Source: DASQJJ01 sp035631115 (GTDB lineage: Bacteria; Patescibacteriota; Microgenomatia; Levybacterales; UBA12049). Taken from it: a DNA stretch of 64,000 nucleotides. The stretch covers positions 1 through 64,000 of the forward strand of contig DASQJJ010000006.1 in the NCBI GenBank assembly GCA_035631115.1, written 5' to 3'. Each line of letters begins with the position of its first letter. The stretch's first letter is position 1. The position numbers were made by a program, and so were the translations under genes. Positions 14,872-24,700 of this stretch are shown here, piece by piece. Under the pieces are notes generated by a model. The model was not told the DNA's origin. It saw nothing but the letters and a program-made list of their open reading frames with translations, and ran no database searches.

Positions 14872-15957
14872 TTATGTTAGGTGCTCTAAATCTGTGCCAT
14901 TTAATTTTTCGACAAATTTCTTAATTTTGGGTACAGAATCCTTTGGACACACGAGGATAACATCTTTTGTATTCACCACAATCATATCTTTTAAATCAAT
15001 TCCCACCACTAATTGGTGGGTAAAATTGTACATAAGAGTATCTGTACAATCTTCGACAGCAACTTCTCCTTTTGTGACATTTTCTGTTTCGGTATCTGAC
15101 AAGGCTTCTTTAAGCGCTTCCCATGCTCCAATATCACTCCATCCTAAATCTATAGAAATAACTCTCCCAAAAGAGGGGTCCATCTTTTCCAAAACAGCAT
15201 TATCGAAGCTTATTTTTTCTATCTTCGGGTACATTTCATGAAGTTTTGCTTCGTATGCGTCTGTGCCATATGCTAATTGGATTTCTTGAAGATCTTTAAA
15301 GAGCTCTGGAGAAAACTGCTTAAAAAGCTTCCACAAAAATCGTGGAGTAGTAACAAAATATCCTAAATTCCATCCATGCTTTCCATCTTTTACCCATTTT
15401 TCTGCCGTTGACAAATGTGGTCTGTACATAAAGCTTTTAAATGCATGTAAAGGAAAGTCCCCTTCTGCCTCTGTTGCATCTTCGAATTCAATATAGCCAA
15501 GATTTTGATTGGGAAAACGAGGCTTTTGGGCAACAAAAACTATTTTTTCGGGATTTTTTTTCACGTATTTTTCTGCAGCGCGTAAAACGTCTCTAAATAA
15601 TGCCTCTTCCCGTACCAAATGGTCACTTCCCCATAAGAGTGCAATCGGCTCGTCTGGATTGGTTTTTTCAAAAAGGGAGGTTACTAGACCTACTGCTGGA
15701 CCCACATCTCTCATCTCTGGCTCAACAAGTACGTGGTCTTTTGGTAATTCAGGCAACTGAAGACTTACATGATCTGCGTAATGCGCTCCTGTAGAAATAT
15801 AAATATCATTCCATCCGTAGGTTGGAAAAAGCTTACCTACAGTAATCTGAAGCATTGTCTTGTCCCCTATTATTTTTTCAAATTGCTTCGGAGCATTTTT
15901 TCTAGAGAGTGGCCATAGCCTACTTCCAACTCCTCCTGCAAACATAACAATCTTCAT
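14872..15957 (-). CDS. manC: Mannose-1-phosphate guanylyltransferase
   Basis: The enzyme makes GDP-mannose from mannose-1-phosphate and GTP. The 361-residue protein carries the nucleotidyltransferase signature FAGGVGSRLWPLSR (6-19) with NAPKQF following, VEPEMRDVGPA, LWGSDHLV, and a C-terminal GWSDIGAWEAL motif that is typical of the type II enzymes. It lacks the C-terminal phosphomannose isomerase domain of bifunctional ManC, so it is GMP-only. Its ATG overlaps the upstream GT4 stop by 4 bp. GDP-mannose would feed the mannosyl-type GT4 enzymes in the cluster (inference). Confidence 0.92.
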   Translation of the reverse strand: MKIVMFAGGVGSRLWPLSRKNAPKQFEKIIGDKTMLQITVGKLFPTYGWNDIYISTGAHYADHVSLQLPELPKDHVLVEPEMRDVGPAVGLVTSLFEKTNPDEPIALLWGSDHLVREEALFRDVLRAAEKYVKKNPEKIVFVAQKPRFPNQNLGYIEFEDATEAEGDFPLHAFKSFMYRPHLSTAEKWVKDGKHGWNLGYFVTTPRFLWKLFKQFSPELFKDLQEIQLAYGTDAYEAKLHEMYPKIEKISFDNAVLEKMDPSFGRVISIDLGWSDIGAWEALKEALSDTETENVTKGEVAVEDCTDTLMYNFTHQLVVGIDLKDMIVVNTKDVILVCPKDSVPKIKKFVEKLNGTDLEHLT

Positions 15958-17042
15958 AAATTTTTTAGCACTTGTTTTACTTGCTTTTGTACATTCTTTC
16001 GAAACTCTTTTTCGGTAAATCTTAGGGCTTCTTTTTTACAAGTATGACTATTATACCGGCTCGCGCGAAACCTTTTCAATACCCCAACAAGACTGTCCAC
16101 TGTTTGCCTGTCAAAAAATATTCCTGTTTTACCTTCTCTGATTATTTCTACTGCTCCTCCTGCTTTGTAAGCAATAACTGGCTTACCAAAAGAAAGCGCT
16201 TCTACCATAGTAAGTCCAAAATCCTCTTTTCCAGGAAAAATAAGCGCTTTACAATTGGCATAATATAAAGCAAGCTGTTGGTCGCTTACTTTCCCAGTAA
16301 AATGAACAGTCGGACCAGCAAACTCCTTAAGATACCGACTATCTCCATCTCCTACAATAACTAACGACGCATTTAATTTTGTAGCAGCCTTCACAGCTAA
16401 ATCAATTCTCTTATAGCTCGTAAAAGGAGAGAGACGCGAGACAACCAAAAAATATCCCTTTTCAAAAAGTCTCGTCTTTGTAGCTTTTGGAATACGAGGA
16501 ATTGATGGATATACAACAACAGATTCTTGACCATAGTATTTTTTTATTCTCCTGCTGACTTCTTTTGAAATCGCAATGTAGCTGTTGGGAAAAGAAGCAA
16601 TATATCTATCCCATTTTCTTAATATCCAAATAAGCGGATATGTAAGAAAGCGAAAATCTGTATTGGAAAAGTATTCATTGTATCCACTCCATAAATACCT
16701 TGTCGGAGTAAGACAAATACATATATGCACTGTGTCCTTGGGAAGAAGAATACCTTTTGCAAATTCACTTGTTACAGAAATAACCAGGTCGTACTTTTTA
16801 AAGGAAAATGATGCAAAGGCAAATGGCATAAGGAAGGGAAAAAGCTCGTGATGAGATTTTATAAAAGGGATACGTTGCAAAAAAGATGTACGGACACGAA
16901 ATGTCTTTGCCCACTGTGCTTTTTTCTTGTCATACACCGATGTGTATAAAGGAGCATTCGGAAAGATTTTGTGAAGGGATAATAATACCCTCTCAGCTCC
17001 TCCCCATTTATTAACACGATCATAGACTATTGCAACTTTCAT
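15954..17042 (-). CDS. GT4 family glycosyltransferase
   Basis: A GT-B fold enzyme of about 362 residues. The N-terminal half opens with MKVAIVYDRVNKWGGAERVL, typical of the acceptor domain of WcaI/mannosyl-type GT4. The donor domain contains LVVSRLSPFTSYKRIDLAVKA, FTGKVSDQQLALYY and FPGKEDFGLTMVEALSFGKP, where EDFGLTMVEA is the E-x7-E nucleotide-sugar motif. The open frame extends 17 codons upstream to 17093, but the ATG at 17042 begins the conserved sequence and is preferred. The stop overlaps the manC start by 4 bp, so GDP-mannose is a plausible donor. Confidence 0.85.
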   Translation of the reverse strand: MKVAIVYDRVNKWGGAERVLLSLHKIFPNAPLYTSVYDKKKAQWAKTFRVRTSFLQRIPFIKSHHELFPFLMPFAFASFSFKKYDLVISVTSEFAKGILLPKDTVHICICLTPTRYLWSGYNEYFSNTDFRFLTYPLIWILRKWDRYIASFPNSYIAISKEVSRRIKKYYGQESVVVYPSIPRIPKATKTRLFEKGYFLVVSRLSPFTSYKRIDLAVKAATKLNASLVIVGDGDSRYLKEFAGPTVHFTGKVSDQQLALYYANCKALIFPGKEDFGLTMVEALSFGKPVIAYKAGGAVEIIREGKTGIFFDRQTVDSLVGVLKRFRASRYNSHTCKKEALRFTEKEFRKNVQKQVKQVLKNL

Positions 17043-17071
17043 AAAAGTGTATATGCGGGCAGTATTACCAA

Positions 17072-18178
17072 CTAGGCAGAGGTAGAAAAACAACTTTCAT
17101 ATAAAGAATATGTTAGTTGTGCCATTTTTTTCCATGAGAATGTCTTTGCTCTTTTTACTCCTGCCTCTTTTTTCTGATTAATATGCGTAACTTCATGGTT
17201 ATACGCTATCATAAGTGTTTTGGCAATATTTTCTTTATTGTATGGGTCAAAATATACTGCCGATTCTCCACACACCTCCAAAAAGGAAGGAATTTCAGAG
17301 CAGAGGACAAGACATTTGTGATGCATCGCCTCAAGTGCTGGCAACCCAAAACCCTCCATAAGAGATGGTGCAACCAGGGCTATCGCATGATGGTACATAT
17401 AAGAAAGCTGCGAGTCTGTTGTGTGTTTGTAAAAAAGAATATTGGAAAATTGTCGTTGTTGTATTTCTTTTTCTAATTTCTTAGAAAAATAGTCTTCTTT
17501 CCCAACCAAAATAAGATGGACTTCTGCGTGTGTTTTTTGCACTGCGGCAAAGGCTTCTATAAGTCTTAAAACATTCTTGTGCGGATAGACATTCCCAACA
17601 TACAGAAAATATTTTTCTGGCACATCAATTTTTTCTTGTGTTTCAAATTTTTGGTCTATTCCTTCTGGTGTTATCGATACCTTTTCAGGTTGTGGGTGAT
17701 AATGATCTATTATTTCCTGCTTGGTTGCACCACTAACAGCAATTATTTTTTGAGAATGGGCAATAGCATTTTTTAAGACAAATTTATATCCCACTTGCTT
17801 AAGGAAATATAACGGCGCAAATAATGTTGAAGCTTTCCCTGTTGAAAAATGATCGATTATTAAATCGTGAATAGTAATAACAAATTTTCCTTTATACGAG
17901 ATTGGGTATGAAAAATAAGGAAAATGAACAAGGTCTAATTTTTGCTCTTCAAGTATCTTTTTAAATTCTTTTTGCTCGTCAAATGTATGCCAGCGAATAT
18001 CTGCCAAAACTTTTCTAAAATTCTCCCCAGGAAGCGGGACAGACTCATATTCTTCCTTACGGAAAAATAATATATACTCATTTTTGGTGTCTATTTCTGA
18101 AAGTTGAAGTACTAAATTACGAATATATCGTCCGACCCCTGTCTCGTACCACAACCGACAATCAATTCCAATTTTCAT
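17072..18178 (-). CDS. GT4 family glycosyltransferase
   Basis: A protein of about 368 residues starting MKIGIDCRLWYETGVGRYIRN, the N-terminal pattern of RfaB/mannosyltransferase-type GT4 enzymes. The donor domain has FLYVGNVYPHKNVLRLIEAF and the E-x7-E motif in PSLMEGFGLPALEAM. The frame opens at 18208, but the ATG at 18178 begins the conserved part and lies one base after the upstream stop, so it is preferred. Probably cytoplasmic, working on the undecaprenyl-linked acceptor. The donor is not known. Confidence 0.85.
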   Translation of the reverse strand: MKIGIDCRLWYETGVGRYIRNLVLQLSEIDTKNEYILFFRKEEYESVPLPGENFRKVLADIRWHTFDEQKEFKKILEEQKLDLVHFPYFSYPISYKGKFVITIHDLIIDHFSTGKASTLFAPLYFLKQVGYKFVLKNAIAHSQKIIAVSGATKQEIIDHYHPQPEKVSITPEGIDQKFETQEKIDVPEKYFLYVGNVYPHKNVLRLIEAFAAVQKTHAEVHLILVGKEDYFSKKLEKEIQQRQFSNILFYKHTTDSQLSYMYHHAIALVAPSLMEGFGLPALEAMHHKCLVLCSEIPSFLEVCGESAVYFDPYNKENIAKTLMIAYNHEVTHINQKKEAGVKRAKTFSWKKMAQLTYSLYESCFSTSA

Positions 18179-18179
18179 A

Positions 18180-19112
18180 TTATTTTGTATTTTTTTTGTG
18201 TAATGCATCTATTCCCTTCATCACTAACCAGGAAAGTATTGGGTGATGAGATGAATAGTTTTTCTTGTAAAAAATTCTCATTGCGTCAAAGCGCCAGCCT
18301 TGTACCTTTTTACGAATGTCATTATTGGCTGTTGTAATATTTTGCGAGTGTTTTTTTATACCACTAGATACACCACCTAAATGTAAAATTTTTACATCAG
18401 GTACATAATATATTTTGTATCCTTCTTGCCACACGTCATAACAAAATTGTAAATCTTCCCCATAGAAAAAATAATCCTCATCCCACCATCCAATTTTCTC
18501 TCCAACATCTCGTCTTGTAAGCAAAAATGCTCCAACACCTGCAGGAATTGTGTGAATTCTTGCTAGGTCTTCCCATCCTCTGGTGTACCCTGCAAAGACC
18601 CGAGAATGAGGGAATAATTTTTCTAGGCCCGAAAAATGAGTAAATGCATTCCAGGGCGTAGGAAAGCCTCTATGCGACGCCTCATCTATTGCACCACTAG
18701 GAATTTCCACTCGACACGTACTTACTCCTGCATCTGGTGTATTGTCCATAAATTCAATCATTCGAGTGAGGGTTTTGGGATACACAATCGTATCAGGGTT
18801 AAGGAATAAAACATACTTTCCTTTTGCATACGGGACACCTTTATTATTTCCTGCAGCAAATCCAATATTTCCCCCATTATCAACAACATCAAAAAATTTT
18901 GTCTTTGTTGTTTTTTGGTATTCTTGAAACATTTGTAGCGATTTATCTGGAGAAGCATTGTCGGTAAGGATTATTTGGAAGACCCCAGATGCTGTTTCTT
19001 TTGGGTAATTAGTTTCAATCGACCTCACCGCCTCAAGAGTAATGAGTTTTGTATTGTAATTAAGAATAATTATGGACAGATGTGGTGTATTATTTTTTGA
19101 TTGCTTCATCAT
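18180..19112 (-). CDS. GT2 family glycosyltransferase, rhamnosyltransferase-like
   Basis: A 310-residue GT-A fold enzyme: HLSIIILNYNTKLITLEAV opens the domain, LTDNASPDKS is the first acidic site, GNIGFAAGNNKG follows, and FLNPDTIVYP carries the DxD-type metal site as NPD. The later WDEDYFFYGEDLQFCYDV is the catalytic ED motif of rhamnosyltransferase (RfbF/WbbL)-like GT2 enzymes. No membrane helix is seen. The start overlaps the upstream GT4 end by 23 bp. Assignment to rhamnose is only by resemblance; no dTDP-rhamnose genes are in the window. Confidence 0.85.
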   Translation of the reverse strand: MMKQSKNNTPHLSIIILNYNTKLITLEAVRSIETNYPKETASGVFQIILTDNASPDKSLQMFQEYQKTTKTKFFDVVDNGGNIGFAAGNNKGVPYAKGKYVLFLNPDTIVYPKTLTRMIEFMDNTPDAGVSTCRVEIPSGAIDEASHRGFPTPWNAFTHFSGLEKLFPHSRVFAGYTRGWEDLARIHTIPAGVGAFLLTRRDVGEKIGWWDEDYFFYGEDLQFCYDVWQEGYKIYYVPDVKILHLGGVSSGIKKHSQNITTANNDIRKKVQGWRFDAMRIFYKKNYSSHHPILSWLVMKGIDALHKKNTK

Positions 19113-20298
19113 ATACCTCCTCTAACTGTTTTGTAATTTTTTCCCATGAATATTGCTCTTCAATTAATTGTCTCGCTTGTTTTCTTATTGTATTATATAG
19201 TTTTGTATTATCTAAAAGTGCTACAAGAGCACTGCACAGTTCTTGAGAAGTTTGCCCAATAAGTGCGTGTTTTTTATTTTTCGCGTTAAGTCCCTCTATT
19301 CCAAGCTGTGTTGTTACAACAGGAACCCCACTAGACATTGCCTCCAAAATTTTATAGCTTGTTCCACCCCCAACTCGAATAGGAGACAACAGAATGTCTG
19401 CATGTTTATAAATATCTGATGTTTTGTGAGAAGCGTTTTCATCAAAAATAATACTTTGACTCGCGTATTTTTTAATAGTATTTGGTATATGTTTGCCAAC
19501 AATCAATAATTTTATTCTTCCTCTATTTTTATTTTCTCTTTTTTCTATAAGTGGCCATATGTCTTTGAGTATCCACAGTGCAGTATTTCTATTTTGAATC
19601 CACTTAAAGTCCCCCATAAAAAGAATTGTCTTCTCAACTTTTTTGTTTTTACCCTGAGCGAGTGGAGCGAGTCGAACGGGCTTATATGGGAAATCCGAAA
19701 GATTAACGCCATTTGGCACGACTTTACTGTCTATCCTCATTTGCTTTGCCTCAACCTCCGATACACCAACAACCTCTGCTGCATTTTCCCATGCTTTTTT
19801 CTCCCAGTATTTTATTTTCTCAACATCAATTTGGAGAAGTGGCTTAAGAAGAAATGGCGCATTGTCAACAAATCGCTGATACACTGCATACTCTATGTTG
19901 TGCTCTACCAAAACAATTGGTACTGTTGTGTCAGGTACATTTTGTGCAACATAAAATGTCTCAATATGAACAACATCAAACACCTCATCTTTTAGAAGCT
20001 TTGTGAGTATTGTCTTCATATGTGGCAGTGTATGTCCTGCAAGAAGAAATGGCAAAGAAGAAATGGCAGTTTTTACTACCACTTCCGCAGACCATTGTTT
20101 TTTTCTATCAACAACAAAAATTTCTTTACAGAATTTTCTTACAGCATCTATGTCTTCTTTTGTTTGGTGTGTTCTTTTTTCGCAAACAAGCGTTATTTCG
20201 TGTCGCTTGGAAAGCTCTTTAATAAGATTAAATAGCCGAATGTGACCACCAGAAAAAAGTGGATACGGAAGAAATGACGAGACGATAAGCACTCTCAT
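19090..20298 (-). CDS. GT4 family glycosyltransferase
   Basis: A 402-residue GT-B enzyme. It starts MRVLIVSSFLPYPLFSGGHIR and has LVEHNIEYAVYQRF, VVPNGVNLSDFPY, ILFMGDFKWIQNRNTALWIL and a donor-site segment HADILLSPIRVGGGTSYKILEAMSSGVPVV. Here the usual first Glu of the E-x7-E motif is replaced by a Gly-rich segment, as in the exosortase-associated GT4 group. Residues about 207-216 (RLAPLAQGKN) are encoded by a GC-rich palindrome (19652-19680) that is probably an in-frame insertion in the linker between the two domains. Confidence 0.85.
   Translation of the reverse strand: MRVLIVSSFLPYPLFSGGHIRLFNLIKELSKRHEITLVCEKRTHQTKEDIDAVRKFCKEIFVVDRKKQWSAEVVVKTAISSLPFLLAGHTLPHMKTILTKLLKDEVFDVVHIETFYVAQNVPDTTVPIVLVEHNIEYAVYQRFVDNAPFLLKPLLQIDVEKIKYWEKKAWENAAEVVGVSEVEAKQMRIDSKVVPNGVNLSDFPYKPVRLAPLAQGKNKKVEKTILFMGDFKWIQNRNTALWILKDIWPLIEKRENKNRGRIKLLIVGKHIPNTIKKYASQSIIFDENASHKTSDIYKHADILLSPIRVGGGTSYKILEAMSSGVPVVTTQLGIEGLNAKNKKHALIGQTSQELCSALVALLDNTKLYNTIRKQARQLIEEQYSWEKITKQLEEVYDEAIKK
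19652..19680. repeat. GC-rich palindromic insert in a GT4 gene
   Basis: The sequence begins ccctgagcgagtggagcgag and ends tcgaacggg. It has CCC/GGG ends, TGAGCGA and TCGAA arms, and an internal GAGCGAGT direct repeat. It closely resembles the CCTGAGC...TCGA...GGG palindromes familiar as dispersed repeats in many environmental bacterial genomes, and it keeps the GT4 frame open. Confidence 0.6.
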
Positions 20299-21740
20299 TG
20301 TTTGTGATGTAAATTTATAATAAGATACTGCGGTGTTACTGCAACAACTTTATAGTCCTTTCCAAATCCATTCAAATCATTTGGTGTTGGATTTGGAATA
20401 ACAATATAGTCAGCTCCCATTTTTATCATATCTTCAAGCGGCTTCTCCAAACTCGCCCAACCAAAACGATTTGTCTGATAGAGAAGTGTCGAATCACCAT
20501 TATAAAAAGTGAGGATTTTTGCATTCTTAGGTGTTACTCTATCGACTGCTTTCCCGGCAACAACAATATTTGGATTATTAATATTAAAGAAATCTCTCAC
20601 AGAATACCACCCAAAGGCAATAGAAAATAAGCAGCAAACACAGAGAAGTACCCATCCAGCATATGTATTGACTACCTCCTTTGAGGACACAAAAAGAAAC
20701 TCGCTACCAAGCCCCAAAAGTATTACAACACTTGGCATTATGACCAATTGATAGTAGTCATGCTGAACATTTCCTCTCGCAATAACGGTAAGGTATACTA
20801 AGCTTGATACGAAAAAAGATAAGAAAAATCCAATATGCTTTTTCTTTGCAATAATCCCGATAACCAATAATGCTACTCCCCAATACCCTAAGATAAGCCT
20901 TCCCATTCTCTCAGCGAATAACCAGTAAAAAAACGATCCTGTAAAACGAATGTTACCTCCATTAAAAAGCCAATCATTTGCAGGAATTCCTTCTGGATAC
21001 TGAAGCATCCACAATCTCCATGCGACAAAAGGCGTTATAGCGAGAATCAAATAAGCATATATTTGCCATTTGAGAAAAAATGCAAAGCCAAATTTTTTCC
21101 AAAGAAGATACAAAAATGGTAAGGCATAAAAAAGCGCATATGGCATAATAAGAATAGATGCTGTAATAAGAAAAAGCGAAATACAAAAAAATAGATACTT
21201 CTTACCAGTCGATTGCACATCTAGGAAGAGGTCAAAAAAATAGACACTTCCTAGTAGTGTTGCCAGCATTGAAGATGCTGGGAGTATTGTTCGGGAATAG
21301 TAAATAACAAATGGTAAGAAGGCGTAAAAAAAGACTGCAAAGTATCCAGATGTTTTGCTTGCATATTTTTTACAAAGAAGGTAGATAAAAATCATTACAA
21401 AAAGAGAGGAGAAAATTGTAACAAGTCGTCCCCATTCCTCAAGAGTAAAATGACCAAGTAATACATACAATCCTGCCTGAGCAGTATTGTAGAGTGGGAA
21501 TTCTGCAAAGAAATATCCTTTTGGATTTTCATATTTTCCATCGGTTTGGACATTGGAAATATTGTCAATTCGCGGATGCAGCAAATCAAATCCATATTTA
21601 ACAAAATTTCGCGATACTGAAGACGTATCTGCTTGTCTCCAAGAATGCCAGTCTGCAATGGGACCAGAAAATCGATAGAGTCGTACCGTAAAAGCCCCAA
21701 TAAGAAGAAGCGTTAGAAGAATAATTTCCAATTTTTTCAT
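20295..21740 (-). CDS. GT39/ArnT-like integral membrane glycosyltransferase
   Basis: A 481-residue protein with about 10-12 predicted membrane helices and a short C-terminal exported tail. The first loop carries WHSWRQADTSSVSRNF, a motif of PMT_2-type GT-C enzymes in which an Asp serves as catalytic base. Such enzymes transfer sugars from polyprenyl-phosphate donors on the outer face of the membrane. The ATG lies 4 bp after the stop of the upstream fusion gene, and its stop overlaps the GT4 start by 4 bp. The acceptor (lipid, glycan or protein) cannot be told. Confidence 0.82.
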   Translation of the reverse strand: MKKLEIILLTLLLIGAFTVRLYRFSGPIADWHSWRQADTSSVSRNFVKYGFDLLHPRIDNISNVQTDGKYENPKGYFFAEFPLYNTAQAGLYVLLGHFTLEEWGRLVTIFSSLFVMIFIYLLCKKYASKTSGYFAVFFYAFLPFVIYYSRTILPASSMLATLLGSVYFFDLFLDVQSTGKKYLFFCISLFLITASILIMPYALFYALPFLYLLWKKFGFAFFLKWQIYAYLILAITPFVAWRLWMLQYPEGIPANDWLFNGGNIRFTGSFFYWLFAERMGRLILGYWGVALLVIGIIAKKKHIGFFLSFFVSSLVYLTVIARGNVQHDYYQLVIMPSVVILLGLGSEFLFVSSKEVVNTYAGWVLLCVCCLFSIAFGWYSVRDFFNINNPNIVVAGKAVDRVTPKNAKILTFYNGDSTLLYQTNRFGWASLEKPLEDMIKMGADYIVIPNPTPNDLNGFGKDYKVVAVTPQYLIINLHHKQ

Positions 21741-21744
21741 TACT

Positions 21745-24700
21745 TTAATATTCTAGTAACTGATAATCCTTATCAAAATCAAAAACATATTCATTATTAA
21801 GAATAATGCTTGGGTGAGAGTGCTTTATTGCTAAAGATTCGTCAACGTCTTTGGTCTTTACAACCTTTATCGAATCGTCTCGATATACAAACCATAATCC
21901 ATCATCAAATCCAACGGGGAAAATCCACGCGTTTCCATATCGCGTTGGCATATGAGAAATATACAGCGTTGCATGACTTGGCATATATTCCTTGACTACT
22001 CGAAAGTATGCCAACGCACTATATGTTGCAGCACTTGCTTTATTCCACTGACTCAATTCACTGGTGATTGCATTTTTTGCATACAGGAAAAATACAATTC
22101 CCACCACTGCTATGGCAATTTTTATTGAAAGATTTCTCTGGCCACCGGCAGGCAGGTTTTTTGCTTTTTGCACTAATGTGCGAAGCAGTGCAATGACAAC
22201 AAAAACAAATCCCAAAGACCCTAGATAGCTATATCTTTCGCTAAGATTTCCTAGTCCTAAAAATGGTAAAAGAGCAATAAAGCCAAATAGAAACCCAAAC
22301 AATACGAATCTCAACAAATCAGTATCTACCTTTTTCCATAATTTATAGCAGGCAAGTACAACAACCACCAACATACTAACAAGTCCAAGGCCAACCCAAA
22401 GTGCATGCATTTTTGCGACCTGCCTTATTGCAAATTGCCATGCAACCACTTTCTCTCCAATAAAGGATGCAAGGAGATAATTTGTATAATTCGCAATAAA
22501 ATTTGGAATAAGGTGAGAAAGACTATATGAATAGTCTCCACCAAGTGCCGCAACATGTGCTGACGAACGAATAAAAAGATATATACCATCAAAAATAATA
22601 AATGGTACAAGAGAAATAATTGTATTTTTTGTAAGCTTTTTCTTTAAAAGGAATACGTCTGTTATAAGAAAAAGTAATGGCAAGACGACTCCCATTTCGT
22701 AGGTAAAAAGACCCAACACGCCTAATAAAAGCGACAAAACATATAATGCTCTTGATTGTTTTTGTCTCCAATATACATACGCAACAAGCGCGTAGACCAT
22801 AAAAAGCGTTGACCAGCTAATGGACAGGGTGGAAATCCAAAAAAGTACTTCTGAATGAACTGGCAAAATGAGATAGATTGCTGACAAAGTCCATGCCCAG
22901 AGTTTTTTCTTAAAAAGTGCCATTCCCAACAAATAGACTCCAATTCCTATAAAGAAATGGACAAAAATTCCAATTGTATGGTACCCAACAGGTTGGAAAG
23001 AAAATACTGAGTACATGACAAACATAATAATTTTTGCTAAGGGCCGGTAGAAAAACCCTTGCGCATCATAAAACCATCGTGCAATATCTCCCGGGTGTGC
23101 TGTTGCTCCCCACTTAAGCCAAGTAAAATCATCTGCTACAAAAAAGTTAGTGAGTCCTCCTCCAAATACAACAAACACAAGAATACAAAGCACTAAGAGA
23201 AGGAAAAAATGAGATGACAAAACTTTTCTAAGATTTTGCATATAGACAACACGCTTGGGGAGCGTAAGTGAAAGTCCACCAATAACTACACCCAAAAGTA
23301 TCCAGAGTGTCTCAGCCACTTTGGACGCCTCAAACACGTCTATAAGTCCGGCGTTAAGTATAAGGCCCACAACGCCTCCCACTGTTCCCAAGGCAAGATA
23401 TCTGGTTGTTGGAGAAGTTTCTGGAAGTACTTCTCTGAGAAAAATTGCAAAAACAATAAATATAAGCGCAAATGTTGCAAAACCTATAAATCCTGATTCG
23501 CCAAGAAGACGCAAGTAGTCGTTGTCTGTTGCGAGGGTAATTGTTGAATAACCTTTTCCAAAAGGAGGATCTGTCATAAATGCAGCCCAAGCATTAGGCC
23601 ATTCAGCCTGAAAACGAGTAGTAAATGAAATGTCATAGACCAGTGCTTTTTGGGTAAGAAAATTCCCCGACACTGTTGAAATCTCGAGTCCTCCATTGGC
23701 AAGCTTAAGTCGCTGAGCCTCAGAAGTACGTATGGGACTTCTTATGTATGCATTTGTTGTTGCAACTGCTGTTTGGGAAAATGTAATAAAACTAGACCCT
23801 GTTGGAAGATTTTGTGTGGGAGGAGGTGCCTCAACAACAACTGAATCATTTTTGGAAATTTTCTTTTTAAGACTATCTGGTAAATTATTCTCTGCAAGAC
23901 CAACAACTCTTCCCTGATTATCTGTGATAACACTAACAACTCGGAAAGTCTCCAGGAAACGCTTTGCCGTAGACCCTGAGAAAATAAGAAGAAACGCAAT
24001 GCTTAAGAGTACCACTGGAAGAAGAAGTTTCTTTTTTTTCATGAGTATAAGAGAAACAGTCGCACCAACTAAATATGCACTAAAAGATACGCGAGACGCA
24101 GTGAAAAGAAGAAGCATAAGTGAGGTAATAAATAAAATTCCAACACCAATCTTTGCTGCGACTTTTTTTACTAATACAAAAATACCAAGAAGCACGGGCA
24201 ACATAACTACCAAAAACGCTGCTAAATCATAATGTCCTCCAAATGTTGAGGTAATTCGTGCTTCCTGAGGCAGACATAACGCTAAGCCTTTTGCAAATTC
24301 CTCGTTACCTGTTTGGAAAGATGGAAAACAATATGAGAAATGCTCAAAAAATTTAGGGAATATACCCCACAGCACTAAGTAAAACCGTTGCCCAAATCCG
24401 TACAAAACAACGGCAGAAAGCGCAATGCACGTAACAATAATAAAATCCCTAATGTCCTTTGCACTCCGAATAGTTGAAAAAGCAATAAAGAATAAAATCA
24501 TATACTCTATTCTTCTTCCATATTCAAGAATTGCTAAATGTGGGAAAAATCCAACCAAATGTGGTCCAATAAATACAAGCGAAATAAGAAGAGATATCAA
24601 TCCAGAAAGCCAGTAGATAGCAACCGGGATACCTACGGGCAGAGGCAATTTTACTTTTCTTCGCAGAAGTTGTACTAACCAAATAATAACAAGAGACGCA